Of a stretch of DNA of 64,000 nucleotides, positions 9,330 through 19,920 are shown piece by piece. The notes below the pieces were generated by a model. The model made no database searches. It saw nothing but the letters and a program-made list of their open reading frames with translations, and was not told where the DNA came from. Both the position numbers and the translations under genes were made by a program. Numbering within the stretch: the first letter of the stretch is position 1; each line of letters begins with the position of its first letter. Source of the stretch: Parasphingorhabdus marina DSM 22363 (lineage in GTDB: Bacteria; Pseudomonadota; Alphaproteobacteria; Sphingomonadales; Sphingomonadaceae); contig NZ_FSQW01000001.1 in assembly GCF_900128895.1 (NCBI RefSeq), positions 806,001 through 870,000 of the forward strand, given 5' to 3'.

Positions 9330-10197
9330 GTGGCTCTTCCTCTCCGGAATGCGCAGACAAAATGGCTTCGACCTTGTCGACCTCGGTCATCAGCACGTCA
9401 TATTCCGGAATGTCCGTGTCCCATTCGATCAGGGTCGGTTTCGGACCGGCGCGCTCGATAAACCGCTGATAGAGTTTCCAGGTCACATCGCTGACAATCG
9501 ATCCGTGGTCATCGATCAGCAGGGGTCCGGATTCATGATCTTCACGGGCATGGCCGGCCAGATGCATTTCCCCGACAATTTCGGGATCGATCGCATCGAC
9601 ATAGGCTTCCATGTCGAGTCCGACATTGGTGGCGGTGACTTCGACATTATTGATATCGAACAGCAATCCGCATCCGGCCTGACGACACAGCGCGGAAATG
9701 AAATCGGTTTCGCCCATCTCGTCATCCCGGTAGCTGAGATAGCGGGAGGGATTTTCAATCAGGATCGGCCGTTGCAGCCGGTCCTGGACGCGGGCAATCT
9801 GGGCGCTGAAATGGTCCAGCGATTCCTGTGTATAGGGAATGGGAAGAAGATCGGGATAGCGGTCATGGGCATTGCCGCTCCAGCTGAGATGGTCCGAAAC
9901 CATGGCCGGCTGATAGCGTTCGCAGAGATCCGCGATCTTTTCCAGATCATGCGCGTTGAGCCCTTCGGCGGAACCCAGCGACAGCCCGACGCTGTGCAGG
10001 CTGAGCGGGTAAACTCCGGAGATGGCGGTCAGCCAGCGATGCAGCGGACCACCATCCCCGAAGTAGTTTTGCGGATGTACCTCGACCCATCCGGGGTGTT
10101 TCGCTCCGTCTTCTTCATTCAGCACGTCTTGGAAATGTACCGATTTCAGACCAATGCCGCCTGATGGAGGGAGGGAGGGCAACATGGGTGCTAGCAT
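9313..10197 (-). CDS. bufB: MNIO family multinuclear iron oxidase (DUF692), BufB-like
   Basis: A 294-residue TIM-barrel enzyme of the DUF692 family. These enzymes use two or three iron ions and oxygen to convert cysteine residues of a peptide into oxazolone-thioamide or thiooxazole-type groups. The expected metal-ligand blocks are all visible in order: GWVEVHPQNYF, VSDHLSW, LLFDINNVEV, GEMHLAGHA, LIDDHGS and LIEWDTDIPE. The start at 10197 lacks a clear ribosome site, and ATG 10185 is an alternative. The family match proper begins at GIGLKSVHF. It lies 111 bases after the precursor gene and is the catalytic centre of this predicted copper-buffering system. Confidence 0.92.
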   Translation of the reverse strand: MLAPMLPSLPPSGGIGLKSVHFQDVLNEEDGAKHPGWVEVHPQNYFGDGGPLHRWLTAISGVYPLSLHSVGLSLGSAEGLNAHDLEKIADLCERYQPAMVSDHLSWSGNAHDRYPDLLPIPYTQESLDHFSAQIARVQDRLQRPILIENPSRYLSYRDDEMGETDFISALCRQAGCGLLFDINNVEVTATNVGLDMEAYVDAIDPEIVGEMHLAGHAREDHESGPLLIDDHGSIVSDVTWKLYQRFIERAGPKPTLIEWDTDIPEYDVLMTEVDKVEAILSAHSGEEEPHALAG

Positions 10198-10286
10198 AGC
10201 AAACAGACCGAAAATTGAGGCTGGGCGTTGGGAAACATCCGCAAAACCTATCGCAAAACCCGGTGCTGTACCAGAGTTTTGCCAGA

Positions 10287-10301
10287 GGTCAGGAACTGAC
10301 C
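10287..10301 (-). terminator. Small hairpin between bufA and bufB
   Basis: GGTCAG and CTGACC pair perfectly across a three-base loop in the otherwise empty 111-base gap between precursor and enzyme genes. There is no T-run, so it is not a classical terminator. An attenuator or mRNA-stabilising hairpin that raises precursor transcript over enzyme transcript is an inference. The rest of the gap shows nothing else. Confidence 0.3.
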
Positions 10302-10308
10302 AGGCAGC

Positions 10309-10605
10309 TTAGCCGCGCTGGGGAACCGGCTTCTTGTTGCCTTTTTTGGCGGTCAGTGAACCACCGGCTTTGACGCAGGAGCCCTTGGCAACATATTTCC
10401 AGGCATTGCCCTGATAGTCGGCAGTGGAGGTTCCGGCGCAGCTGGTGCCCGGTCCTGCGGCGCAGTCATTTTTGCCTTTGAGCGCTATGCCGAAACATTT
10501 TTCCTTGGCGCCGGCAGCCTGGGCGGTCGTGGGGGACACGGCAATGGTGGCGGCAGCAGCCAGGGCAGCAGCAGCGGCAGTGGCCTTGATCAGTGAATTG
10601 GACAT
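10309..10605 (-). CDS. bufA: Bufferin precursor peptide (DUF2282, BufA1-like)
   Basis: A 98-residue exported precursor. Residues 1-30 are an alanine-rich signal peptide ending in AQA. The mature part carries four cysteines (Cys37, Cys48, Cys56, Cys77) in the DUF2282 pattern KCFGI, GKNDCA, SCAGTS and GSCVKAGGS, and ends in a lysine/arginine-rich tail. In characterised bufferins the core cysteines are converted by the MNIO enzyme and the product binds copper in the periplasm. The start at 10605 is set by a strong AAGAGAGG site and the signal peptide; a longer in-frame reading to 10821 would run through the CIRCE and is not used. It is first in the operon. Confidence 0.88.
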   Translation of the reverse strand: MSNSLIKATAAAAALAAAATIAVSPTTAQAAGAKEKCFGIALKGKNDCAAGPGTSCAGTSTADYQGNAWKYVAKGSCVKAGGSLTAKKGNKKPVPQRG

Positions 10606-10667
10606 GGTTTTTCCTCTCTTGGGAATGGGGGGATATGAACGAGCCCGCTGACGCTGGCTCAATCTGG

Positions 10668-10695
10668 CATTCGCTGCTTCGGCTTGTGCGGTTAC
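10668..10695 (-). promoter_or_regulatory. Candidate ECF (SigF-type) promoter of the bufferin operon
   Basis: On the minus strand GTAACC (10695-10690) and CGAATG (10673-10668) are separated by exactly 16 bases, about 62 bases ahead of the bufA start. A GTAACC -35 with a CGAA -10 at this spacing is what I recall for Caulobacter SigF targets. It is the only such pair I noticed near the operon. The link to the sigma factor at 7589-8113 is an inference. Confidence 0.65.
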
Positions 10696-10779
10696 AAATT
10701 TTTTTGCGGGTTCGGGTGTGCCGGGTTCAAGTCCCGAAAAACCAGCCGGAAAAAGCGACAAAAAAGAATCGAAATAAGC

Positions 10780-10807
10780 TTGACCCAGCGGCGCAAGCGC
10801 CCATATG
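10780..10807 (+). promoter_or_regulatory. Housekeeping promoter of groESL
   Basis: TTGACC (10780-10785) and CATATG (10802-10807) with 16 bases between them form a plausible sigma-70 type promoter. It lies just ahead of the CIRCE, so bound HrcA would cover the transcription start region. Confidence 0.6.
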
Positions 10808-10814
10808 GGCGTCG

Positions 10815-10841
10815 TTAGCACTCGTCACATGTGAGTGCTAA
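10815..10841 (+). promoter_or_regulatory. CIRCE operator (HrcA-binding site)
   Basis: TTAGCACTC, nine spacer bases, GAGTGCTAA: a perfect match to the controlling inverted repeat of chaperone expression. It sits 82 bases ahead of the groES start. HrcA repression of groESL, relieved on heat shock, is well established for this element. hrcA itself is not in the window. Confidence 0.97.
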
Positions 10842-10922
10842 TCCTCATCACAGGCGTTTCTGATGGCCCGGGCAAAAGGAGCCGGCCGCTGAAATGCAGA
10901 TTTGGACAAGAAAGGGAAACAT

Positions 10923-11213
10923 ATGAAATTTCGTCCATTACATGACCGTGTACTGGTGCGCCGGGTAGAGGCGGACGCGAAAACTGCTGGCGGGATCATC
11001 ATTCCGGACAGCGCGCAGGAAAAGCCGTCCGAAGGCAAGGTTGTCGCAGTTGGCGGCGGTCTCAAGGATGACAATGGCAAGGTCACCGCGCTCGACGTGA
11101 AAAAAGGCGACAGCATCCTGTTCGGCAAATGGTCCGGCACGGAAGTCACCGTGGAAGGTGAAGACCTGATCATCATGAAGGAAAGCGATATTCTCGGCAT
11201 CATCGAGAAGTAA
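10923..11213 (+). CDS. groES: Co-chaperonin GroES
   Basis: 96 residues, the normal GroES length, beginning [14 protein letters not shown] after an AAGGGA ribosome site. The mobile loop ([15 protein letters not shown]) that contacts GroEL and the beta-barrel strands ending in DILGIIEK are intact. An upstream in-frame start at 10902 would add seven residues that GroES does not have. It caps the GroEL ring during protein folding in the cytoplasm. First gene of the CIRCE-controlled groES-groL operon. Confidence 0.98.
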   Translation: MKFRPLHDRVLVRRVEADAKTAGGIIIPDSAQEKPSEGKVVAVGGGLKDDNGKVTALDVKKGDSILFGKWSGTEVTVEGEDLIIMKESDILGIIEK

Positions 11214-11244
11214 GACTTTCCAGCACCAATCATCACATTTGTAA

Positions 11245-12912
<1,668 letters not shown>

Positions 12913-12943
12913 GCCCCGCTGTTCAGCACAGTCTGAAATCAGA

Positions 12944-12975
12944 AAGGGCTGGAGGGAAACCTCCGGCCCTTTTTT
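12944..12975 (+). terminator. Rho-independent terminator after groL
   Basis: A 12-base stem (12944-12955 with 12960-12971, one G-T pair) with a GAAA tetraloop is followed by a run of T ending at 12975. It ends the groESL transcript. Confidence 0.9.
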
Positions 12976-13066
12976 GTTCATTCCATCCATGGTCAGGAAA
13001 TTCTAACCAGTTGCCTCTAAGGTTTCTTTCCATCGATTTTTGCTGAATTTTGGCCGGAGAGACTTT

Positions 13067-13609
13067 GTGAACCTGTCGATTGCCGGATGGCTGATTTTTG
13101 CGGGCGGCGTGCTTGTCGCGGCCGGAGAATTTGTGCTGGCGATGATGTTCTCCGGATCCACTATTGCGGAAGGTCCAGTATATCAGCAGGGGGCACCGTC
13201 AGAGACGATTATCGCAGTTGTCCGACCGGAAGACCGGCCGGTGCGGATCATTCTCGATGCCGAAGGTGTCCGGCGTGGAGTGACGCATGGAAGCGCGGAT
13301 CGCGCGGTTCCGATGACCCTGCATTTTGGTGACGGGCTGCCACCGGTTGAGCATATATTCCGTCCGCGGGCGAAGGCCAATTCGAGTCAGGCCAACTATT
13401 TTCACACATATTTCCCGGTGAAACTGAACGACCGTCCGGCCGGGGCCTGGCGGATATCCGTCGACGTTCGGCCGGGGGAAAATGTCGAGCTTCAGTCCGT
13501 CGGCATGCGGGTCAAGGGCAATGTCCGGTCTCCCGACATGATGCTGCTGATCGTCGCCGGTCTGATAGCGGCATTCGGTCTTGCCCTGGGAGTGCTGGCC
13601 CGCCGCTAG
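13067..13609 (+). CDS. Conserved hypothetical membrane protein with two end helices
   Basis: About 180 residues that I do not recognise. A membrane helix at residues 3-28 (IAGWLIFAGGVLVAAGEF) is followed by an extracytoplasmic beta-rich domain of about 120 residues and a C-terminal membrane helix (MLLIVAGLIAAFGLALGVLA) ending in RR. GTG 13067 is chosen because GGAGAG lies five bases upstream; TTG 13040 is in frame but has no site. The middle domain has no cysteines and no obvious catalytic motif. It stands alone between groL and the DUF885 gene. Confidence 0.7.
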   Translation: MNLSIAGWLIFAGGVLVAAGEFVLAMMFSGSTIAEGPVYQQGAPSETIIAVVRPEDRPVRIILDAEGVRRGVTHGSADRAVPMTLHFGDGLPPVEHIFRPRAKANSSQANYFHTYFPVKLNDRPAGAWRISVDVRPGENVELQSVGMRVKGNVRSPDMMLLIVAGLIAAFGLALGVLARR

Positions 13610-13699
13610 AAAGGTCCCGCCGTCCGGTTCCGATTTACCGCCGCCGTCATCTGTGCCATGCCGTTTCACAGGAAACCAATTGGGTGAGGACCGGGCATA

Positions 13700-15562
13700 A
13701 TGACAAGAATCTTCGCAATCTTGCTGGCAACAACAGCTTTGGCGGCATGCAGTGCCACAACAGGTAACACGGGAGCAGCGGCCAGCGCTTCCGAAACATC
13801 TGCGCCAGCCCCGGAGCAATCGGAAACGGACCGCCTGAACGCCTGGTTTGATGCAAAGTTCGAAGAACAGCTGGCGTTCAGCCCGATTACCCAGACATTT
13901 CTCGGACGCCGCACCGCCTATGACCAGATCGATGATTTCTCGATTGCGGCTGCGGACCGCCAGCTCAAATGGATGCAGGACGCGACCGCGGAGATGGAGC
14001 GGTCATTTGATTATGACAAGCTCTCGCCCGATGCGAAAATATCCTGGGACATGTGGAAATTCCGCCTCGCCGAAGCCGAATCGGGCGTGCCGTTTCGCAA
14101 CAATGCCTATGTCCTGCACCAGTTTAACGGACAGCAGTCCTTCTTCCCGACCTTCCTGATCAATCAGCACCGGGTGGAAAGCGAGACCGACATGCTTGCC
14201 TTTATCGCCCGGCTCAAGGGCAGTGCGCGAGCACTGGACCAGCTGCTCGCGCGGTCCCAGGCCAATGCTGCTGCAGGCACACGGCCGCCGCGTTTTGCCT
14301 ATGAAGGGGTGATTGAGCAGTCGCAGAAAATCACCACAGGCGCGCCCTTTGACAACGGCGGGGCCTCGGCGCTTTGGCAAGCGACGGAAAACAAGCTCGC
14401 TGCGCTGGTGAAAGACGGCAAGATCGGCACAGCACGGGCGGATGCGCTGAAAGACCAGGCCCGTGTGGCGCTGACCGACAGCCTGCAGCCGGCCTATCGC
14501 CGCATCATCAGCTGGTTCGAGGCCGACCTGCCGAATACCAGGGCCGAGTCTTTTGGCGTCTCCGAACTGCCCAACGGAACGGCCTTTTACACCTACCGGC
14601 TCGCCAACCAGACGACCACGGACCTGACCGCCGACCAGATCCACAATATCGGGCTGAGCGAAGTGGCGCGGATCCGCAGCGAGATGGAAGCGATCCGGGA
14701 GAGTGTCAATTTCGAGGGTGATCTCCAGGCCTTTTTCACGTTCCTGCGCGAGGATGACCAGTTTTATTTCTCCAATGATGACAAGGGCGCGCAGGACTAT
14801 ATTGACGCCGCCGAAAAACACCTGGCTTTCATCAAGACGCGCCTGTCGGATTTCTTCGGGACATTGCCCAAGGCCGATCTGGTGGTGAAGCGGGTGGAAC
14901 CGTTCCGCGAGCAGGATGGTGCGGCCCAGCATTACCGTTCGGGAACACCGGACGGGTCACGGCCCGGCACCTATTATGCGCATCTGTCCGACATGCGGGC
15001 GATGCCGATCCACAGCCTTGAGGTGATTGCCTATCATGAAGGCAATCCGGGGCATCACATGCAATCCTCGATTGCCCAGGAGCTGGAAGGCGTGCCGCAA
15101 TTTCGGGCGCAGGGTGCCTATATTCCGGCATTCGGGGAAGGCTGGGCGCTCTACTCCGAACTGCTCGCCAAGGAAATGGGCGCCTATGAAAATCCCTATT
15201 CGGATTTTGGCCGGCTGACGACCGAGATCTGGCGCGCGATCCGGCTGGTTGTTGATACCGGTTTGCACACCAAAGGCTGGAGCGAGGAGAAAGCGGTCGC
15301 CTATTTCCTCGCCAACTCCCCGATCCCGGAAACCGCGGTGCGCAGCGAGGTCCGGCGCTATCTGGTGATGCCGGCGCAGGCGACCAGTTACAAGATAGGC
15401 ATGATCAAGATCCAGGATTTGCGCGCAAAGGCCGAAAAGGAGCTGGGCGAGGATTTCGACATTCGCGGCTTCCATGACACTGTGCTCGGCGGCGGTTCGG
15501 TGCCGCTCAGCATATTGGAGAAACAGGTAGACCAGTGGATCGCAGAGATGAAATCATCCTGA
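13700..15562 (+). CDS. DUF885 family lipoprotein, putative metallopeptidase
   Basis: 620 residues. The N-terminus is a lipoprotein signal with lipobox LAAC (Cys17 or so), so the protein is probably anchored to a membrane on the periplasmic side. The family resembles M32-type carboxypeptidases. A zinc-site motif HEGNPGH occurs near residue 445 (AYHEGNPGHHM), followed by a Glu-rich helix in GEGWALYSELLAKEMG. Exact substrates of DUF885 proteins are not known; peptide hydrolysis is inferred from the fold. The length is normal for the family. The gene is monocistronic or leads into the VOC gene 30 bases downstream. Confidence 0.88.
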   Translation: MTRIFAILLATTALAACSATTGNTGAAASASETSAPAPEQSETDRLNAWFDAKFEEQLAFSPITQTFLGRRTAYDQIDDFSIAAADRQLKWMQDATAEMERSFDYDKLSPDAKISWDMWKFRLAEAESGVPFRNNAYVLHQFNGQQSFFPTFLINQHRVESETDMLAFIARLKGSARALDQLLARSQANAAAGTRPPRFAYEGVIEQSQKITTGAPFDNGGASALWQATENKLAALVKDGKIGTARADALKDQARVALTDSLQPAYRRIISWFEADLPNTRAESFGVSELPNGTAFYTYRLANQTTTDLTADQIHNIGLSEVARIRSEMEAIRESVNFEGDLQAFFTFLREDDQFYFSNDDKGAQDYIDAAEKHLAFIKTRLSDFFGTLPKADLVVKRVEPFREQDGAAQHYRSGTPDGSRPGTYYAHLSDMRAMPIHSLEVIAYHEGNPGHHMQSSIAQELEGVPQFRAQGAYIPAFGEGWALYSELLAKEMGAYENPYSDFGRLTTEIWRAIRLVVDTGLHTKGWSEEKAVAYFLANSPIPETAVRSEVRRYLVMPAQATSYKIGMIKIQDLRAKAEKELGEDFDIRGFHDTVLGGGSVPLSILEKQVDQWIAEMKSS

Positions 15563-15592
15563 TCTTCCATCCTCACAGCGGAGCATCCGGCC

Positions 15593-16327
15593 ATGCATCA
15601 GATCATTCTGCGCTTTCTGCTCTCCGGGCTGGTCGCCGCCACGTTGCTGGCAGATCGGGTCGAGGCCCAAAGTCCAGGAACCGGAACCATGGCTGACCAT
15701 CCGGTTGACCATATTCTTCTTGCCGTCCCCGACCTGGCGTCCGGTTCTGCGGACTTGGGCGAGATGCTCTCCGTGGAACCCACTCCGGGCGGCGAGCATC
15801 CTGACCTCGGAACCGCCAATAGCCTCGTCGGACTGGGCGAGGGGATCTATCTGGAAATTATCGGTCCGGCGAGCCGCGATAATCGCGGCGGATTTGCCGA
15901 ACGTCTGGCAAAACTGACCCATCCCGAGCTGATCGGATTTGCGGTTCAGACCCGCAATATCGAAGCCGTCCGCGAAGCGGCAAAGGCCGCCGGAATGACC
16001 ACAGGTGAAATCCGGGCCGGATCGAGAAAGACGCCGGATGGCACGATGCTGCAGTGGCGCACGATGTCCGTCATCGACCCTGCCCATGATTTTCTGGTGC
16101 CCTTTTTCATCGATTGGGGCGGGACCCCGCATCCTTCCGCAACATCGGTCGGCGGTCCGCAGCTGATCAGCTGGGAAGTCGGTCACCCTGCACCGGAAGA
16201 CCTGCAGAAAATCTATGACGCACTGGGAATCGGAATCACCATTGTTACGGCCCCAAAACCGTTTCTCAGGGCGCAGATCAAAGCGGCTGACCGGACAGTT
16301 ATTCTGTTCGGAACGGGTGGTCAATGA
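15593..16327 (+). CDS. Exported glyoxalase-like (VOC fold) protein
   Basis: 244 residues with a signal peptide (residues 1-25, ending VEAQ). The following domain begins VDHILLAVPDLASGSADL, the typical start of the glyoxalase-like PF13468 type. Such proteins may bind a metal through His and Glu residues; His of VDHILLAV and Glu of EIIGPA are candidates. The reaction is unknown. The presence of a signal peptide is unusual, since most VOC enzymes are cytoplasmic; an internal ATG before ADHPVDH would give a cytoplasmic form. It follows the DUF885 gene closely. Confidence 0.72.
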   Translation: MHQIILRFLLSGLVAATLLADRVEAQSPGTGTMADHPVDHILLAVPDLASGSADLGEMLSVEPTPGGEHPDLGTANSLVGLGEGIYLEIIGPASRDNRGGFAERLAKLTHPELIGFAVQTRNIEAVREAAKAAGMTTGEIRAGSRKTPDGTMLQWRTMSVIDPAHDFLVPFFIDWGGTPHPSATSVGGPQLISWEVGHPAPEDLQKIYDALGIGITIVTAPKPFLRAQIKAADRTVILFGTGGQ

Positions 16328-16418
16328 GCATGGAGCCGAAGCAGATGCGATTATTTCATTGGCCCAGGCCTGATCTGGCAGGCTAAAGCGTGCGGGTGTA
16401 AGGGGAGAGAATCCAGCC

Positions 16419-17795
16419 ATGGTCGCGAGTACTTTTGACCTGTTCAAGATCGGTGTCGGGCCGTCCAGTTCGCACACCATGGGCCCGATGCTGGCAGCGG
16501 CGCTGTTCGTCGCGCGTCTTTCGGACTCCGGCATTCTGCAGAATGTGAACCGGCTGGAAACCCGCCTTTTCGGATCGCTGGCGCTCACCGGCAAGGGACA
16601 TGCTACCGACCGCGCGATATTGCTGGGCCTGTCCGGTCAGCGTCCCGACATGATCGAACCTGATGCGGCAGATCGTCAGGTGGAGGACATCCGCAACAGC
16701 GCAAAAATTAGCCTGAACGGCACGCACGAAATCCCCTTTGACGAAGTGCGGGATGTGATTTTTGATCAAAAGAAACGGCTGGATTTTCACAGCAATGCCA
16801 TGCGGCTCAGCGCTTTTTCGGGTGAGGAGATGATCGCCAGCCGGGTCTATTATTCGGTCGGCGGCGGTGCGATTCTCGATGAGGACCAGATTGGCAGCAA
16901 TGATCCGGACGCGGGCCTGTGGGATGTGCCCTTTCCCTTTTGTTCGGGCGCAGACCTGCTTGAGATCACAGAACGGGAATCATTGTCGATTGCCGACATC
17001 ATGCGCCGCAATGAGCAGACCGGCAAAAAAGACCCCGAGATCAGCCGCGACATTCGCGCGATTGCCGATGCCATGTCCGCCTGCATTGATCGGGGGATTC
17101 GCAGCGAAGGCATTCTTCCTGGCGGCCTGAAAGTGAAACGCCGGGCACCGCTGATCTACAGCCAGCTGATGGAGCGTCAGGAACGCGCACTTTCGGATCC
17201 GCTGACCATTTTGGACTGGGTCAATCTCTGGGCGCTGGCGGTCAACGAGGAAAATGCCGCGGGTGGCAAGGTAGTGACCGCACCAACCAATGGTGCTGCC
17301 GGGATCGTGCCGTCGGTGCTACGTTTCTATGAGCGTTTTTCGCCCAAGGCCGATGCCGCGGGAGTTGAGACATTCCTGCTGACCGCTGCAGCGATTGGAT
17401 CACTGTTCAAGGAAAATGCCTCGATTTCGGGCGCGGAAGTGGGTTGTCAGGGCGAGGTCGGCGTGGCCTGTTCGATGGCCGCAGCCGGATTGACCGCTGC
17501 CTGGGGCGGGACGCCGCTGCAGGTCGAAAATGCTGCCGAGATCGGGATGGAGCATAATCTCGGGCTGACCTGTGATCCGGTTGCCGGACTGGTCCAGGTG
17601 CCCTGTATCGAGCGCAATGCGGTCGGCGCGGTGAAAGCGATCGAAGCAGCGCGCCTCGCCATTCTGGGTGACGGAACGCACCGGGTCAGTCTGGACGAGG
17701 TCATCGAAACGATGCGCAAGACCGGTCTCGACATGTCGGAACGCTACAAGGAGACATCGCAGGGCGGACTTGCCGTGAATCTGGTTGAATGCTGA
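16419..17795 (+). CDS. sdaA: L-serine ammonia-lyase, iron-sulphur type
   Basis: 458 residues, single-chain type 2 L-serine dehydratase converting L-serine to pyruvate and ammonia. The N-terminal signature [11 protein letters not shown] is present. Cys343 (EVGCQG) and Cys385 (LTCDPV) match two of the cluster ligands known from the Legionella enzyme. The protein ends in Cys458, which in that enzyme folds into the active site and binds the 4Fe-4S cluster until substrate arrives. The oxygen-labile cluster is therefore expected here too. Cytoplasmic. It is followed by a metallo-hydrolase gene only 14 bases after the stop. Confidence 0.95.
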   Translation: MVASTFDLFKIGVGPSSSHTMGPMLAAALFVARLSDSGILQNVNRLETRLFGSLALTGKGHATDRAILLGLSGQRPDMIEPDAADRQVEDIRNSAKISLNGTHEIPFDEVRDVIFDQKKRLDFHSNAMRLSAFSGEEMIASRVYYSVGGGAILDEDQIGSNDPDAGLWDVPFPFCSGADLLEITERESLSIADIMRRNEQTGKKDPEISRDIRAIADAMSACIDRGIRSEGILPGGLKVKRRAPLIYSQLMERQERALSDPLTILDWVNLWALAVNEENAAGGKVVTAPTNGAAGIVPSVLRFYERFSPKADAAGVETFLLTAAAIGSLFKENASISGAEVGCQGEVGVACSMAAAGLTAAWGGTPLQVENAAEIGMEHNLGLTCDPVAGLVQVPCIERNAVGAVKAIEAARLAILGDGTHRVSLDEVIETMRKTGLDMSERYKETSQGGLAVNLVEC

Positions 17796-17809
17796 GGGGA
17801 ACAGGAATC

Positions 17810-18883
17810 ATGAGAAAACTGCTGACCGGACTAATCCTGATCCTGGTGCTTGCCGGTTCCGCCGGATGGATATTCCAGAAACAGATTGGCGAACGGCTGT
17901 TTGCGCGGGCTGTCGAACAGGCTTTTGCCCGCGACCTGATCGGCAATCTGCCTGACGGTCTGCATGTCGTGCTGTGCGGTAGTGGCTCGCCGCTCTCTGA
18001 CCCTTCACGCGCAGGGCCATGCACGGCGGTGATCGCGGGCGAGCGGATATTCATTGTCGATATCGGTGGCGGCGCGGTCCGCAATCTCGGGCAAATGGGA
18101 CTGCCCATGGCGAATGTCGAGGCTTTGCTGCTGACACATTTCCACAGCGATCATATTGACGGCATGGGCGAATTGCTGCTCCAGCGCTGGGCGGGCGGCG
18201 GTCATGACAGTCCGCTGCCGGTATATGGCGCGGAAGGTGTGGAAGCTATCGTGGATGGCCTGAACGGCGCCTATGCCGCTGACGTGCAATATCGCATCGC
18301 GCATCATGGCGCAGCCACCATGCCGCCCTCTGGTGCGGGCGGTATCGCGCAGCCATTTGCGCTGCCGGAAGGCCAGGAGCAAGCGGTTGTCTACAATCGA
18401 GAGGGCCTGAAGATCACCGCTTTTCGGGTGAATCATGAACCGGTGGAACCGGCTTTCGGATACCGTTTCGATTACAAGGGCCGTTCGGTCGTGCTCAGTG
18501 GCGACACAGCGAAAGACCCGCGGATTGCCGGGATCTGCACAGGTTGTGACCTGCTGGTGCACGAAGTGCTGAACGCCGAGATGGTGGGCAAGATGCAGGC
18601 CGCGGCGAAGCAGGCGGGCAATGCGCGGGTGGCCAAGATCATGGCGGACATCCCTTCCTATCACGCGACACCGGTTGAGGTGGCGGAAATCGCCGGCGAG
18701 GCGGAAACCCGCATGCTGGTGTTAAGCCACATCGTACCGGCGGTGCCGCTGACCTATCTGGAAAGCTATTATCTGAAAGGCACGGCGGAGGCCTTTGACG
18801 GCGAAATCGTGCTGGGGCGCGACGGCATGCTGTTCAGCCTGCCCGCCAATAAGAACAGTATCGATCAGGACCAACTTCTTTAG
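17810..18883 (+). CDS. Membrane-anchored MBL-fold metallo-hydrolase
   Basis: About 357 residues. An N-terminal hydrophobic anchor (LLTGLILILVLAGSAGW) precedes a metallo-beta-lactamase domain with the zinc motif HFHSDHIDG, a downstream Asp in LSGDTAKD and a late His in LSHIVP. This is the RNase Z / arylsulphatase-like subgroup. The start at 17810 has GAGGGGAACAGGA in front; an in-frame ATG at 17789 overlapping sdaA would only lengthen the N-terminus by seven residues. The substrate is unknown and the catalytic domain is predicted to face the periplasm. Confidence 0.85.
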   Translation: MRKLLTGLILILVLAGSAGWIFQKQIGERLFARAVEQAFARDLIGNLPDGLHVVLCGSGSPLSDPSRAGPCTAVIAGERIFIVDIGGGAVRNLGQMGLPMANVEALLLTHFHSDHIDGMGELLLQRWAGGGHDSPLPVYGAEGVEAIVDGLNGAYAADVQYRIAHHGAATMPPSGAGGIAQPFALPEGQEQAVVYNREGLKITAFRVNHEPVEPAFGYRFDYKGRSVVLSGDTAKDPRIAGICTGCDLLVHEVLNAEMVGKMQAAAKQAGNARVAKIMADIPSYHATPVEVAEIAGEAETRMLVLSHIVPAVPLTYLESYYLKGTAEAFDGEIVLGRDGMLFSLPANKNSIDQDQLL

Positions 18884-18912
18884 ACTGCCTGCTCCATGAT
18901 GGGAGAGAGCAG

Positions 18913-19917
18913 ATGACGTCCAACCGCTTTTGGCAATTGAACAGGCGTCCGGAAGGCAGTGATGTCTCGGGCGCCTTGTCGCTCGAAACCGAAGCCGTCC
19001 CGGATATTGGCGCCGGGGAAGTGCTGGTGAAATGCGCCTGGCTGTCGATGGATGCGGGCACCCGGATGTGGATGACCGAACGCGAGGACGGCTATCAGCC
19101 ACCCCTCGAACTGGGCACCAGAATGGTTGGGCTGGTGCTCGGTCATGTCGCCCGGTCGAACGACCCGCAATTTGCCGAGGGCGATCTGGTGCGCGGGTTC
19201 GGCCAGTGGGCGGAATATGCCGTGGTCCAGCCGGAACTGGCAGGTCTGATGAAAGTGGACGATCAAATCCCCGACATCCGCCAGCATTTCGGAGTGCTCG
19301 GCTTTAACGGGTGGACCGCGCTCTGGGGCATCCGCGAGACGGCGGCGGTAAAAGCCGGCGACAATGTGCTGGTGTCGGCCGCGGCCGGGTCGACCGGCTT
19401 GCTCGCTTGTCAGGTTGCCAAAATCCTGGGCGCAAATGTCCATGGGCTGGCCGGCGGCCCCGACAAGTGCCGGTGGCTGGAACAGGAACTCGGCATCACC
19501 CGGGCAATCGACTACAAGAATGCGGACGTCGCTGCTGAACTGGCAAAGGTGGATGGCGGCATTGATGCCTATTTCGACAATGTCGGCGGACCGATACTGG
19601 ATGCGGTACTGCCCAATATGGCGATGCACGGGCGGATCGCGCTCTGTGGTCTGCTTGCTCAATATCAGGGGGACGGCCGTGGTCGCGGCCCCGAACATTT
19701 TGACCAGATCCTGATGAAGCGGCTGCGTATCGAGGGCTTTTTCTCCCCCGACTTCATGGATCAGGGCGCAGAGCTCACGATCCAGCTGGCCAAATGGCAT
19801 GACCAGGGGCTGATCGACACGCCCTTTGATGTGACGGACGGTATCGGGAATGTGCTGACCGCCTATGAAAAGCTGTTCACCGGCGGCAATATCGGCAAGG
19901 TGCTGGTCAAAATCTGA
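18913..19917 (+). CDS. NADP-dependent medium-chain oxidoreductase (MDR, zinc-free)
   Basis: 334 residues of the leukotriene B4 12-hydroxydehydrogenase / CurA-type MDR group, which reduces the double bond of alpha,beta-unsaturated carbonyls with NADPH. The nucleotide site reads AAAGSTGLLACQVAK, and YFDNVGGPILDAVLP is the family block. No structural-zinc cysteines are present. The start has GGAGAGAGC upstream. It lies 29 bases after the metallo-hydrolase gene and ends three bases before the convergent gene on the other strand. Substrate not determined. Confidence 0.9.
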   Translation: MTSNRFWQLNRRPEGSDVSGALSLETEAVPDIGAGEVLVKCAWLSMDAGTRMWMTEREDGYQPPLELGTRMVGLVLGHVARSNDPQFAEGDLVRGFGQWAEYAVVQPELAGLMKVDDQIPDIRQHFGVLGFNGWTALWGIRETAAVKAGDNVLVSAAAGSTGLLACQVAKILGANVHGLAGGPDKCRWLEQELGITRAIDYKNADVAAELAKVDGGIDAYFDNVGGPILDAVLPNMAMHGRIALCGLLAQYQGDGRGRGPEHFDQILMKRLRIEGFFSPDFMDQGAELTIQLAKWHDQGLIDTPFDVTDGIGNVLTAYEKLFTGGNIGKVLVKI

Positions 19918-19920
19918 GCG

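Noticed and set aside
10606-10821. N-terminal extension of the bufferin precursor
   Set aside because: It would run into the CIRCE and precede a good ribosome site and signal peptide; the 98-residue form is preferred.
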